Positions 26,109 to 36,392 of a stretch of DNA of 59,964 nucleotides are shown here, piece after piece. Position 1 is the stretch's first letter; every line of letters starts with the position of its first letter. The DNA comes from Clostridia bacterium (GTDB lineage Bacteria > Bacillota > Clostridia > Christensenellales > Borkfalkiaceae), in NCBI GenBank assembly GCA_021204825.1, contig JAJPYR010000053.1, forward strand, positions 1-59,964, read 5' to 3'. The translations under genes and the position numbers were made by a program. Below the pieces are notes generated by a model that did not search any database, was not told where the DNA came from, and was given only the letters and a program-made list of their open reading frames with translations.

Positions 26109-28112
26109 CTAGGCTTCATACGTGTCTGCGGGGACAGGCTTCTTCTCGGCACCCTTTATGTATCCGGTGTCCGTAACCAGAAGCTTGTCAAACTGGTACA
26201 TGGACGTCCCCACACGGAACATTATGTACCTCTCGTTCTCTGCGCATCCGTGCTTTGCCCGGAGCGCCGCAATCCTGGCGCCCAGGCTTAAGATGCCCTT
26301 GTACTTTTTGAAGAGCTCCAGGCTCTCCTTCTGCTCCTCCGCAGTCCCCTGGCCCAAAGCCTTGCGGCAAGTGGGGCAGATGTTCATGGGAAGCCCGTTG
26401 GGGCCTACCCTTCTTAAATCCGGGCTCTTGTCCCGGTATACGTCACGGGAGCCGTCATAGAACCTGCCGCAGATCCTGCACTCATAGTTTTTGTCAGAAA
26501 CCTTTGTGCGCATCCTGCCTTCCGCGGCATCAAAGAACAGCGTGGACGTTGCCACATAGCGGTCCATGGCGGACATGGGGTCATCCGCGTTGAGATATAC
26601 GTTCTCCGGATGCGCGCATTTCCTGCACAGGCATACATCCTGCCTGAGGCCCGGAAGGCGCTGGCAGCCGCATATCTTAAGGCCCTGGCATCCGGACCAC
26701 TTATCCCTGGCTTCCCTGCACGTGGGCGTGAGGGACAGATGCTTTGCAAAGTATGAGAGGCTGTACACGGACACTGTCTTTCCGTCCACCCTCATTGTGG
26801 CGGACATGAATCTGGAGAACGCCTGGCGTATGCCCTCCGGGCTCTTGTCCAAAGAGCCGTCTTCGTTCACGGAATAGACGCAGTATCTGCCGTTCAAGCC
26901 TGTGGACTCCGGGAAGGCTATGTAGTTGCCGCGGATCAGGGTGTCCTCCCCCTCGCGGCAGTCCCCGCGGCAGGAGAGGCAGCGCATGGTGGTGCCTGTT
27001 ATGGAATAGTTTATGGAGAAGGCCTCGCGGCCTGCATAAAGGGCCGTGTAGAGAAGGTTGGACCACATGATCCTGGACACGGAGATGAGCTCTATGCTCT
27101 TGCACTCCAGTGAGAGTGTTACCGTTGAGCCGTCCCCCTGAATCTCGCCGTCCTTCTTGTGCTCCATGAGCACTTCCATGCTCTTTTCCGAGAACAGGAA
27201 GCAGTCCGAGAACCTCTCCGCTCCGTCCGGGGCGTTGAGGTCCGTCTCAAGGCGGGTCTTCAATGTGGAGGATATGGCGCCCTGGTTGAGGTCCCTGACA
27301 GGTGTCTCCTCACGGGTCTCTGAGATGTCATTGAGGCAGGTGTCCACGACATACGCCTGCTCGCGGGTGAGCATGGTGTAGCCGTAGCTTTTGGAGTCCG
27401 TCCTGCCTTCGTATCTGTAGTATATGCGCCCTATTACGGGTATGGGCTGGCCCACGCCGAAGGAGACGTTGACCTTTAATTTCGCGCAGTAATACAGGTC
27501 CGGAGTGCCCGTCTGCGAGCCAAGCTTTAAGGTGAGAAGCCCGTTGGGCTTCGCCTGAGGGGATGCGGACTTGGTGCCGTTTGCGGCACGAAGCGCGGCT
27601 GCGTCCGGGGATTCGTCAGAATCGTTGTATATGAGCTCTCCTATGACGCCCACAAGGTCCTTGGCACAGTCACGGGCTTCCCTCTCGTCCATGTCCTGGT
27701 CTATGACGTACTCTATGGTGAAGTATTTGCGGTGGTATGCGTCCGCTATGCGGTCCCTGCGCTCCGCCCAGTCCGAGTCCGGGGACTCCATGGGCTCCGC
27801 ATTGCCCTCGCGGAGGTTTGCAAACCAGGATGCGCCGGAAGCGGTGAAGACTGCGGCGTCCTCGCCGCGGCGGGTGTCATTGTCCAGCTCGTATGCTATG
27901 TCCTCCGCTTCGCCGGGCATGGAGAAGACGATGCGGTTCCTGTCTGAACGCTTTGCGTCTATGACGTACTGCGTGCCGTTCTGGGACAGACGCTCATAGA
28001 AGCGCGCCGTGCCCGTCTTCCTGGCGTTTGCGTCCTCGTTCTCAAGGAGCTCGGCGATGCTGTTGAAGATGTTTACGTTGTCTTCGTTTCTGGTGACCTT
28101 AATTGTCTTCAT
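26109..28112 (-). CDS. Cysteine-rich, multi-zinc protein coupled to the helicase
   Basis: No family is recognised for this 667-residue protein. The N-terminal ~340 residues are mixed alpha/beta. The middle and C-terminus contain several cysteine clusters likely to bind zinc: CLSCRGDC near residue 390, a dense group CGCQRL...CLCRKC near 495-515, and CRICG...CPTC near 565-605. Similar clusters occur in the SNF2 helicase encoded just upstream, whose gene overlaps this one by 14 bp. I chose ATG 28112 because GGAGG lies directly upstream, within the helicase's last codons. The pair probably forms a complex; a role in binding DNA, RNA or protein tags is possible. Confidence 0.7.
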   Translation of the reverse strand: MKTIKVTRNEDNVNIFNSIAELLENEDANARKTGTARFYERLSQNGTQYVIDAKRSDRNRIVFSMPGEAEDIAYELDNDTRRGEDAAVFTASGASWFANLREGNAEPMESPDSDWAERRDRIADAYHRKYFTIEYVIDQDMDEREARDCAKDLVGVIGELIYNDSDESPDAAALRAANGTKSASPQAKPNGLLTLKLGSQTGTPDLYYCAKLKVNVSFGVGQPIPVIGRIYYRYEGRTDSKSYGYTMLTREQAYVVDTCLNDISETREETPVRDLNQGAISSTLKTRLETDLNAPDGAERFSDCFLFSEKSMEVLMEHKKDGEIQGDGSTVTLSLECKSIELISVSRIMWSNLLYTALYAGREAFSINYSITGTTMRCLSCRGDCREGEDTLIRGNYIAFPESTGLNGRYCVYSVNEDGSLDKSPEGIRQAFSRFMSATMRVDGKTVSVYSLSYFAKHLSLTPTCREARDKWSGCQGLKICGCQRLPGLRQDVCLCRKCAHPENVYLNADDPMSAMDRYVATSTLFFDAAEGRMRTKVSDKNYECRICGRFYDGSRDVYRDKSPDLRRVGPNGLPMNICPTCRKALGQGTAEEQKESLELFKKYKGILSLGARIAALRAKHGCAENERYIMFRVGTSMYQFDKLLVTDTGYIKGAEKKPVPADTYEA

Positions 28113-31100
28113 TTCCGCTCGCCTCCAGAATCTCCTCAATCTCTTTCACCTGCGCAGCCTCTTTCTCCAGTATGGTGCAGAACTGCGCATCGCCCAGGCT
28201 GTTGTTCCAAAGGTACTGAATATGGCCTGAGAAGGTCTTTATTGTAATCCTCTCCAGTCTTCCGGCCTTGCTGTCCGGAAGCCCGCTTCCGCGGCATACG
28301 GGGCACACGGCGTCCCAGTTGTCATCGAAGTCAATGACGTACGGCCCCGGAGCGCACCTGAAATCCACGTTGCCGTGCCTTCTGCCGTCTGCATAGCATG
28401 TCATGCAGCCTGCAACGGATTCTGCCATCTGGGCGTCGGAGCGCGGGGGCATGCAGCTGCGGCGGTACAGGCCCCTTTCGCACTCTCTGTAGTGGGGGCA
28501 TCTTCCGCCGCGGGATGAGTGCAGGCACTTGTCCGCTGCGTTTATATAGAGCTCTCCGGCCTCGTATGCCTCAACGGCCTCGCAGTCCGGGAAGTTCTCC
28601 CTGTGGGCGCTGCAGTTGGACAGGGCGCACAGCTTGTTGCAGAAGTACACGCGCTTGTGCGGAGCGCCTGTGGAGCACATTATCTTGTCCGCATACAGGT
28701 CCATGCACTTGTATCCGCCGTGGCCTGTGTTGGAGCGGGTGAGACGGTGCGTGGAGTCCTTTTGGCACTGGAACTCCGCGTTTGAGATGCGGTCCATAAG
28801 GTAGAAGCAGTTGTCTGCATGATGCTCGTTGCATATGAGCTTGTTGCGCTCATACTCGTCCCTGTAGGTTGTCTCCGCTTCCATGCCTGTGGACTTCAGA
28901 TACACGTACGCCTTCCTTTCATCCGGCGCCAGGCGAGATATGTATCCTCCGTTCTGCTCCCCGCCCACTTTGAGCTCACCCAGCGCCGTGTCATACTCCT
29001 GCTGGGGCATTACAAGAACCCTCTTGCACTCCTTGCACTGCACGCAGACCATGCTGGAGTCATTGCATCCGGAAAGGATGGTGGCATCCCCGTTGTCCAC
29101 GGCAAAGAGGCCGATCCCGGTGAAGTACGCAAGAGCGTACCCTTCCAGCTGGTTGATGTCCGCAAGGGAATACACTGTGACGTCCCTGGACTGTCCGAGG
29201 CGGAATATGCGGCCCGTCTTCTGCTCCATGTCCACAGGATTGCATGACACCTGGAAGTTTATTATGACGGCGGCTTTCTGCAGGTTGGCGCCGTGCGTGT
29301 AGCCGCCCTTTACAATTAGAATGCAGTCTGAATTGGCCTCGTTGTTGAACCTGGCGAGGTCCGCCTGCGAGATTCCGGAATCATCCCCTGAGTCCGGGTC
29401 TGCCGCCTTTGATGCGTCCACGGATATGAAGGCGCGTGCGGAGCCCTTCTTCTTTAACGCGGCCTTGAGGTCTTTTTCCAGGCGGTCATAGAGGGACGGC
29501 TCCACCGTTCCGTCCGTGCGTGTCTTCTGCTTGTTTGAGGCAAGCTCGTAGTCGAAGAAGATTATGACCCTCTCATCGCTGTGCTTTGCAAGGATCTTCA
29601 GCACGTATGACAGCTTGTTCCTGTAGCTGTCCTCCTCCGTGGCGTACTCATACGGCATGAGAAGGTTGAACTGGCCTGATCTGCCCTTTTCCGCAGACTC
29701 ATACATCTGCTGTGAGGAGTGCCTGTCCGGGAAGTTGCCCAGCATCTTTTCATAATAGTTGAGATATCTGGGCTTGAAGCCCTCCTGCGCCTGTGCGTCC
29801 GGGACGGCGTATTCATCCCCGGCAAGAGTTTCCATGAGAGAGCGGGCCACGGCCGCATAATACTTCTGCGGAGGCCTGTCTATGTTGTCGAAGAACTTGT
29901 GCCTGTAGCCGCCTATGTTCTTCTGCGGGTAGTACTTCTCCGGGAACCTTGAGATGACGCCCGCATAGTCCAGCTCCATCTCCACCCCTCCGGGGCCGCG
30001 GAAACTGAACTTCTTGTCCTTCATGGACCCCTTCCTCACAGGGCAGAAGTACAGGTTCACCGTCTTCTTGGAGACGGATATGTTGCGTATCCTGGATCTG
30101 GGCTGGCGTATCATGATGAGCCCTAAAAGCTCCTTGTACGCCTGCGCTATGCTGTTGTCCTCGCGTTCCTTCCACCTGCCGTTTTTGGAGTCTTCCAGAA
30201 ACTCGTCTATCCAGCTTATGCGGTACCAGTCATTGGCGGAGTCAAAGGCGGCGGCGGAGCGCCCCTCCTCCTGCAGCCAGTCCAGGAAGGCCTGGCGCAT
30301 GGGGGTGGTTATGTTGTCCTCGCGCTTTGCAAAATCCTCCAGCTTCTTGTTCTTTACGAAGTCCGAGATGTTGTCCGCGCCCTTGCAGACCTTTTTGGAG
30401 TAGAAATCGCGCTCCGCTGCATAATCTGCGCCGTGCTGGTTGTTTTCGTTCTCGTTTGCAAAGAACTCATTGGGATCGCCTCCCCTGCGGCGTATGAAAT
30501 ACCACAGAGGGAACATGCCCTTCAGATTCCCGTTGTGAGGGGTAGCGGAGAGCATGAGGCAGTAGCACTCGTTGCCGGTGCCGTCCCTTCTCTTTTCCTG
30601 TATCATGCGGGACAGCTGGCTCATTGCCGGAAGGTTCCCTTCGTTGCACAGCTCATGGGCCTCGTCCACTATTATCATGTCAAAGATGCAGCCCTGCGAG
30701 AAGGCATTGTTCCCGGCCCACATCTTGAATACCTGCAGGTCCACAAGGATCGGCCTGACCGGCCTGTTGCCCTTGCGCTCTATTATGGAGCGCCAGTTGT
30801 CGCATGAGGGCGTATTGCGGGTTATGACCTGCAGGCAGTCCCCCAGGCCGAATTTGCTGCACAGGACATCCGTCCAGGAGTCTATGACCTCACCCGGAGC
30901 CACAATGAGCAGAGTGCCGACCTTGCCCCTGTATGAGAGTTCCGAGAGCACCACGCCCGCCTCGAACGTCTTGCCGGAGCCCACAACGTCTGCCAGAAGC
31001 CCGAATCCGCGCAGGTTCTTCAGGAACATTGCCGCGGCGTCCCTCTGGTGGTCCAGGATGACTTTCCCCCCTTCATGCACGGTTTCATCCCACTTGATGC

Positions 31101-31332
31101 CGTACCTGGAGCCGGGCGCCCTTTCATACGCGTCCAGGCTTATCTTGAGGGAGCCGAAGTCATCGTATCTGTCCAGCTCATCCACCGCGTCTTCCATCCT
31201 CTTGACATAGGAAGTGAGCTTTTCCACGTTCCCCATCTCTTTTTCGGTCTGCTTGGCGGATGAGAACTTGTCCTCTACATTCTTGATTTCAATTTTCCCG
31301 ATCTTTTCTATGATCCTGTCATCATTTTCCAT
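28099..31332 (-). CDS. SNF2/RapA-type superfamily 2 helicase with cysteine-rich C-terminus
   Basis: Motifs appear in order: the Q-like ILDHQRDAAAMFL, Walker A ADVVGSGKT (near residue 95), the DEAH box in IIVDEAHELC (about 222), SATPHNG (about 263), and motif VI QKTGRIFRLGQSRDVTVYSL (about 705-724). This is the SNF2/RapA pattern, so it probably translocates on duplex DNA or remodels a nucleoprotein rather than unwinding. From about residue 765 on there are more than 25 cysteines with several histidines in CxxC, CxxH and similar arrangements, suggesting several zinc sites. Related helicases are core parts of defence systems such as DISARM, but the companion genes here differ. It starts 268 bp downstream of the second Hsp70-like gene. 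Confidence 0.82.
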   Translation of the reverse strand: MENDDRIIEKIGKIEIKNVEDKFSSAKQTEKEMGNVEKLTSYVKRMEDAVDELDRYDDFGSLKISLDAYERAPGSRYGIKWDETVHEGGKVILDHQRDAAAMFLKNLRGFGLLADVVGSGKTFEAGVVLSELSYRGKVGTLLIVAPGEVIDSWTDVLCSKFGLGDCLQVITRNTPSCDNWRSIIERKGNRPVRPILVDLQVFKMWAGNNAFSQGCIFDMIIVDEAHELCNEGNLPAMSQLSRMIQEKRRDGTGNECYCLMLSATPHNGNLKGMFPLWYFIRRRGGDPNEFFANENENNQHGADYAAERDFYSKKVCKGADNISDFVKNKKLEDFAKREDNITTPMRQAFLDWLQEEGRSAAAFDSANDWYRISWIDEFLEDSKNGRWKEREDNSIAQAYKELLGLIMIRQPRSRIRNISVSKKTVNLYFCPVRKGSMKDKKFSFRGPGGVEMELDYAGVISRFPEKYYPQKNIGGYRHKFFDNIDRPPQKYYAAVARSLMETLAGDEYAVPDAQAQEGFKPRYLNYYEKMLGNFPDRHSSQQMYESAEKGRSGQFNLLMPYEYATEEDSYRNKLSYVLKILAKHSDERVIIFFDYELASNKQKTRTDGTVEPSLYDRLEKDLKAALKKKGSARAFISVDASKAADPDSGDDSGISQADLARFNNEANSDCILIVKGGYTHGANLQKAAVIINFQVSCNPVDMEQKTGRIFRLGQSRDVTVYSLADINQLEGYALAYFTGIGLFAVDNGDATILSGCNDSSMVCVQCKECKRVLVMPQQEYDTALGELKVGGEQNGGYISRLAPDERKAYVYLKSTGMEAETTYRDEYERNKLICNEHHADNCFYLMDRISNAEFQCQKDSTHRLTRSNTGHGGYKCMDLYADKIMCSTGAPHKRVYFCNKLCALSNCSAHRENFPDCEAVEAYEAGELYINAADKCLHSSRGGRCPHYRECERGLYRRSCMPPRSDAQMAESVAGCMTCYADGRRHGNVDFRCAPGPYVIDFDDNWDAVCPVCRGSGLPDSKAGRLERITIKTFSGHIQYLWNNSLGDAQFCTILEKEAAQVKEIEEILEASGNEDN

Positions 31333-31526
31333 CAGACATTTACCCTGTCATAGCGATTGTATTCATTCTCTAAATGATGTCTTCACGGACCCGTTGTGCC
31401 TGCCCCAGGCGGCGTCCGCTGCGTGTGATAATCTTTGCCCCGCGGGCAATATGCCCGCATATGTGCCCTTCTTGGCACTGCATGCCGGTGCGCGGCATGC
31501 CTTTGGAAATCCCCCCGGCAATGACT

Positions 31527-31542
31527 GGCGCCTTAAGGCGCC
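31527..31542. promoter_or_regulatory. 16-bp perfect palindrome between Hsp70-like and helicase genes
   Basis: GGCGCCTTAAGGCGCC is self-complementary and lies in the 267-bp spacer 31333-31600. The same spacer holds another GC-rich inverted repeat (around 31443-31457). No T-run follows either, so attenuation, processing or protein binding are open options. Confidence 0.3.
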
Positions 31543-31600
31543 CGGTGCGCCGTGCGGCGCGTGTGCGGTTTCAGATAAACGGTTTTCTGTGCACTGATTC

Positions 31601-33937
31601 TTAGTGCAGGGACTCGCCCGTATCCACGGAAATGGTGCGGTTGAAGTCCATGATGAGGTCCTGCGGCTGGACGCCGCGGACGGTTGCGGTGCCGCCCGGG
31701 CCCCGGTATGTGATGTCAAAGGTCTTTCCGGAGTTTGAGGTCTCGCCCGTCCTGTTGTCCGTCATGCGGGCGAAGGTCACGGCCATTCCCTCCTTGTCTA
31801 TGCGCACTCCGACGTCCACATAGTACACTTTTTTGCGTGTGTCATAGGGGCTCTCCCCCCTGTCATGGACCTTGAGTCCCGTCACAAGGTTGGAGCGGTT
31901 CCTGTACCACATGCAGACCTTTTCGCTGTTGCCCCCGCCCTCCAGGCGGAAGCCCAGCTCGCTCTCCAGAGTGCTGTACACATCCTTCTGTATGGGATCC
32001 CTGGCGGCAGAGTCATGCGGGACTGCAAGGAACACGCGTCCGTACTTCGCATTATGCACCTGCAGGATGCCTGAGAGCGTTGTATTCGGCACATGCGAGA
32101 AGTATGATACCGGCCTTGTGCCTATGCCTACGCCGTACACCCCGTCCTTGTACAGCTTCTGTATGTCCTCCGGAACGTCATAATCATCCGGGAAAGCAGA
32201 GCTGTCCGTGATTGATGATGAATAGATGTAGATGTCATCGGACTGAGCGCTGGACAAAAAGTAGGTCTGGCTGTACTCCTTGTACTGCACGTTGCCGGAG
32301 GCATCCTTTATGTAGCGCTCCCTGAATTCCCCGGCGCATCTTTGCAGCGTCTGGTTCTCGAAGTCCAGCACGGAGCCCATGTTGGCTATGACGGAGTAGA
32401 ACCTGCGGTTTTCCGTGCCCGTTTCGCCGGGGCTCCTTGTGAGGTATGCTATTGTCCCGTATGACTTGGTGAGGCACACCATTATCCTGTCCTTGCGCAA
32501 GGCCACTATGGCCGCCCCTACCGAAGGGCCGTACGAGAAGATGTCCGTTCCCTGCACGGAGTATGCCGTGTCACGGCCTGAGGAGACGAAACAGTCCTCA
32601 AAGGTCTTCACCTTCTTGCCCGGATCTATCCTGCTCACAACGGACTGCACGAACTCCTTGAGCCCTGCGGTGCCTGCCGCGCCGCCGGTCAGGTATATCC
32701 TGGATGCGTTTGCGTTTGTGCTCCTGTACTCTGTGAGCTCTCTCCTTATGTAATCCCCGATCCTGTACGCAACGCTGCCCCTGACGCACGTGCGGCCGCC
32801 GGGATTGATGCCTATGCTCTTTGCGAACTCCGCCTGCGTGACGTTTTCGTATATGTCCACGTCCCTTATGACGCTCACAGGCACTCCGTCCGGATAGTCC
32901 GTGCTGTCCCCTTTGCGTGCCTCGCGGCCCAGGATGACCTTTGCCGCCTTTATGCTCTTCATGAAGAGGTAATTGTTGGCCCTGGAGCCCTTCTCATGCA
33001 GATGGTCTGCCGATCCTGCGTCTCCTGTGCCCATGGCGCCCATGCCGATTATCTGCTTCTCTATCTCTTCCACGAGGGCCTTGTCTATGTCGTTGCCGCC
33101 AAGCTTCTGCCAGTCACTGTGGCCGGTTATGCCGTCTATGTTGAACGATGTCCCCTTGCCCCTTGTGAGCTTAGTGAACTTCACAACAGAGATGCGCTCC
33201 TCGCCTATATCGAATATAAGCGCGCTCTCCGTGCCCCTTTCCCCCAGGCCGTCATAGTATGCCGCCAGCATGCCAAGCACCTTTGCGGAGGACTGCACGG
33301 AGACATTTGCCCCTGCTGCATACCCGCGCGCTTCCGTTACGGCCTTTATTAACAGCCTCTGGTACTCATCCACATATGCGGAAACAGACTTCGGAGGCAC
33401 CACAAGGGTGTAGCTTACATTGAGCGCCGGCCCGAAGTTCTCCTTCATAAGCCCTGTGAAGAAACGGGCTATTATGCGGGCAGCGTACGCAAAGAACTGC
33501 TCGCAGACGCTCCTGGGCGTATCCTGCGGGGCGGTGAAGAAATACTTGTCATACGGGCTTGCGCCCCTTTCGCCGCGCCCGGTTTGCACATAGTCCCTGT
33601 AATATGACTCCGGGACGGTGTTTGTTATTGGAAACTCAAACAGCGGAAAACGGCGGCATCCTTCATAGTATGCCCTGCTGATCGTAATGATGCTGAGAAG
33701 GTCCTTTATCTTTACAACCGTGGCGAATGACTTCTCATTGCTCCGGCCCACTTCATACCCGAAGAGCCACTTTGAGCGGTCTGCGTCATAGCATGCCACA
33801 GCAGGGACCGCAATCTCCGAATACCGGGGATCCACGACCTTCAGCACCGTCTCTGTTCCGTTGTCATCCCGGAAGGCGCAGGCGATCTTCAGTGAGTCGC
33901 TGCCGAGATCCAGGCTTAAACAGTATTCTCTGCCCAT
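31601..33937 (-). CDS. Hsp70/actin-fold ATPase-like protein B
   Basis: This 778-residue protein has an Hsp70-type nucleotide-binding fold: phosphate-1 loop LDLGSDSLKIACAF (residues 6-19), phosphate-2 loop ALIFDIGEERISVVKF (about 223-238), and the adenosine motif YLTGGAAGTAG (about 400). The DnaK substrate-binding domain is not recognisable. Instead ~330 residues of unknown beta-rich sequence follow, so it is not a general chaperone. It is a close paralogue of the gene 98 bp upstream, with many identical blocks such as VLKVVDPRYSEIA and the second half of the protein. Start 33937 is favoured by AAAGG just upstream and by alignment with the paralogue; the longer frame to 34024 has neither. Confidence 0.82.
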   Translation of the reverse strand: MGREYCLSLDLGSDSLKIACAFRDDNGTETVLKVVDPRYSEIAVPAVACYDADRSKWLFGYEVGRSNEKSFATVVKIKDLLSIITISRAYYEGCRRFPLFEFPITNTVPESYYRDYVQTGRGERGASPYDKYFFTAPQDTPRSVCEQFFAYAARIIARFFTGLMKENFGPALNVSYTLVVPPKSVSAYVDEYQRLLIKAVTEARGYAAGANVSVQSSAKVLGMLAAYYDGLGERGTESALIFDIGEERISVVKFTKLTRGKGTSFNIDGITGHSDWQKLGGNDIDKALVEEIEKQIIGMGAMGTGDAGSADHLHEKGSRANNYLFMKSIKAAKVILGREARKGDSTDYPDGVPVSVIRDVDIYENVTQAEFAKSIGINPGGRTCVRGSVAYRIGDYIRRELTEYRSTNANASRIYLTGGAAGTAGLKEFVQSVVSRIDPGKKVKTFEDCFVSSGRDTAYSVQGTDIFSYGPSVGAAIVALRKDRIMVCLTKSYGTIAYLTRSPGETGTENRRFYSVIANMGSVLDFENQTLQRCAGEFRERYIKDASGNVQYKEYSQTYFLSSAQSDDIYIYSSSITDSSAFPDDYDVPEDIQKLYKDGVYGVGIGTRPVSYFSHVPNTTLSGILQVHNAKYGRVFLAVPHDSAARDPIQKDVYSTLESELGFRLEGGGNSEKVCMWYRNRSNLVTGLKVHDRGESPYDTRKKVYYVDVGVRIDKEGMAVTFARMTDNRTGETSNSGKTFDITYRGPGGTATVRGVQPQDLIMDFNRTISVDTGESLH

Positions 33938-34034
33938 ATGCCTTTCTGTGTTTATCTGCTTATATCTTGTCTTTTCTGTCTGCAGGCCCCCTTTCAGAGG
34001 TCCTGCGGGGCCCTGCGGCCACATGTCCTGCGGG

Positions 34035-36359
34035 CTATCTGTTGGCTGCGTTGCCCGTGTCTATTTTCATGGGGTTTGTAAGATCCACAATGAGGTCTTC
34101 GGCCGGCACATCACAGGCCCTGCACCTGTTCCCGTATTCGTTTATGTATTCTATATCAAAGAGTTTGCCCCTGTTCAAGTCACTGTCTCCCGGGAGCACT
34201 TCATGCATCCTGGCGAACGTTACGGCATATCCGTCCTTGTCTATGCGCACTCCCTCGTCCACGTGGTAATTGTTATTATCGCTGCTGTCTCCCTTATCCA
34301 CAATGCTGTATATCCGCGTAACCCTGCACCGCCTGTTCCTGTAATACATGCAGGTGGTTGTGCCGGTCTCCCTGCCTTCCAGGGTGAAGCCGAACTCGTC
34401 ATGAAGGGTGTCCAGCGCCTGCTCCGTAATGGGCCCGTTGGAGCCGTCCCGCAGCGGTGTGGCAAGATATGTCATCTCACCGTACGGCACTTCCCTGAAT
34501 GATTTCACGTCCTTGAGCCAGTACCTGCCGGCTGCCTCGTAATGCACAAAGTACCTTACGGGCACTTTGCCTGCACCGGAGCGGTATGCCTTCTGTATGT
34601 CCTCCGGAATGCTGCTGTCTTCCGGGAAATAGCAGCTGTCCGTTATGTTCGCGGAATACACGTACATGTCCGTCTCATTCACGTGCAGCGTATACGTCTG
34701 CCAGTACTCCTTGTACAGCACATTTCCGGAAGAATCCTTCACGTATCTCTCATGCGACCTCCCGGAAGGGTTCTGTGTTGTCCCGTTCTCAAAATCCAGC
34801 ACAGAGCCCATGTTGGCCCATATGGTGAAATGCACCGTCCTGGGATAATTGAAACTGGCCTCATTCCTCTCTTCCAGAAGTCCTGCGCATCTGCCGTATG
34901 ACTTTGTAAGGCAAACAACAATCCTGTCCTTCCTGAGGGACACAAGCGCCGCGCCCACGGAAGGGCCGTATGAGAATATGTCCGTGTCCTTTACGGAGTA
35001 TGCAGTGTCCCTGCCGCTTGGCTTGAAGCACCTTGCGAAGGTCCTTACCTTCTTGGTGCTGTCCACGGAAGAGATGGCCGCCTGCACATAGTCCGCAAGG
35101 CCCGCGGTGCCTGCTGCGCCTCCCGTGAGATACACCTTGCGCACGTTTCCGTCTGCGCCCTTGTACTCCTTTATCTCGCTGATGATGTAATCCGCTATCC
35201 GGTCCGCCACGCTTGCTGGGAAACGGCTCCTGCCGTCCGGGCGGGTGCCGATGCTGCGCGCAAAGCTTTCCTGAGTTATATTCCTGTATATGTCCACGTC
35301 CCTTATGACGGACACAGGGACGCCGTCCGGATAATCTGTCTCATCCAGCCCGTACTCACGGCCAAGGATGACTTTAGCGGCCTTGACGCTCTTCATGAAG
35401 AGGTAGTTGTTGGCCCTGGAGCCTGTCTCATGCAGATAGTCCTGGGAGCCTTCCGCCCCTGTTCCTACGGACTCCATCCCGAGGATGTCCCTCTCTATGT
35501 CCTCCACAACGGCCTTGTCTATGTCATTCCCGCCCAGCTTTCTGGGAAGGCTGTGGCCCGAGACGCCGTCTATGCTGAACGAGGACACGCCGTCCTTGGT
35601 GTGCTTTGTGAACTTCACAACGGATATGCGCTCTTCGCCGATGTCAAAGAGCAGCGCGCTCTCCGTGCCGTTCACGCCGAGGCTGTCATAATATGCCGCC
35701 AGCATCCCCAGAACTTTTGCGGATGTCTGGACTTTGACGCTTCTTAATCCCCTCCCTCTGCGCTCCTTGACCGCTTCCATGAACAGGCGCTTCAGCTCAT
35801 CCACGAAGGCATCATTCTCCTGCGGCTTGACTATAAGCGTGTAGTTAACCTTGAGGGCGGTGTCATACTCCGCCTTGAAGAGCCTCTTGAAGAAGCCTGC
35901 TATGATGTTCACCACGTACGCAAAAAACTGTTCGCATACGCCCCTGGGTGTGGTCTCCCCTGCGGAAAAGAACCATTTGCCGTATTTTTTGGCCTCAGCG
36001 GAGCCGCCTGCATAATTGGCGTAATATGACGCGGGGATGGTGTTGGTTATAGGGAACACGAACAGCGGAAACTTATTGACGGACGTATAGAACGCGGGGT
36101 TCAGGGCATTTATGTTCAGCAGGTCCTTAATCTTCACTACGGTGGCGTATGACTTCTCGCTGTTTCTGCCCACTTCATACCCGAAGAGCCACCTGTCCCT
36201 CTCTGCATCATAGCAAGCCACGGCGGGGATGGCTATCTCTGAATATCTGGGGTCCACAACCTTGAGGACCGTCTCTTTTCCGCTTGAATCCAGAAATGCG
36301 CAGGCAATCTTCACCGTATCGCTGCCCAGATCCAGGCTCACATTGTATTCTCTGTCCAT
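34035..36359 (-). CDS. Hsp70/actin-fold ATPase-like protein A, first gene of the 30-kb cluster
   Basis: This 774-residue paralogue of the next gene has phosphate-1 SLDLGSDTVKIACAF (near residue 6), phosphate-2 LLFDIGEERISVVKF (about 222), the adenosine loop YLTGGAAGTAG (about 400), and the same unidentified C-terminal domain. Most differences between the two lie in surface-type segments, so they may form a heterodimer. Tandem divergent copies of an Hsp70-like ATPase without a substrate-binding domain suggest a sensor or switch. Start 36359 aligns with the paralogue; a good promoter lies about 34-60 bp upstream. Confidence 0.82.
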   Translation of the reverse strand: MDREYNVSLDLGSDTVKIACAFLDSSGKETVLKVVDPRYSEIAIPAVACYDAERDRWLFGYEVGRNSEKSYATVVKIKDLLNINALNPAFYTSVNKFPLFVFPITNTIPASYYANYAGGSAEAKKYGKWFFSAGETTPRGVCEQFFAYVVNIIAGFFKRLFKAEYDTALKVNYTLIVKPQENDAFVDELKRLFMEAVKERRGRGLRSVKVQTSAKVLGMLAAYYDSLGVNGTESALLFDIGEERISVVKFTKHTKDGVSSFSIDGVSGHSLPRKLGGNDIDKAVVEDIERDILGMESVGTGAEGSQDYLHETGSRANNYLFMKSVKAAKVILGREYGLDETDYPDGVPVSVIRDVDIYRNITQESFARSIGTRPDGRSRFPASVADRIADYIISEIKEYKGADGNVRKVYLTGGAAGTAGLADYVQAAISSVDSTKKVRTFARCFKPSGRDTAYSVKDTDIFSYGPSVGAALVSLRKDRIVVCLTKSYGRCAGLLEERNEASFNYPRTVHFTIWANMGSVLDFENGTTQNPSGRSHERYVKDSSGNVLYKEYWQTYTLHVNETDMYVYSANITDSCYFPEDSSIPEDIQKAYRSGAGKVPVRYFVHYEAAGRYWLKDVKSFREVPYGEMTYLATPLRDGSNGPITEQALDTLHDEFGFTLEGRETGTTTCMYYRNRRCRVTRIYSIVDKGDSSDNNNYHVDEGVRIDKDGYAVTFARMHEVLPGDSDLNRGKLFDIEYINEYGNRCRACDVPAEDLIVDLTNPMKIDTGNAANR

Positions 36360-36392
36360 ATAACCAGCTTTTCCATACAATACGTCTATTTT

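Noticed and set aside
28099..31332. SNF2 helicase as evidence of a complete DISARM system
   Set aside because: No methyltransferase, DUF1998 gene or phospholipase-D gene is present nearby, so DISARM cannot be supported.
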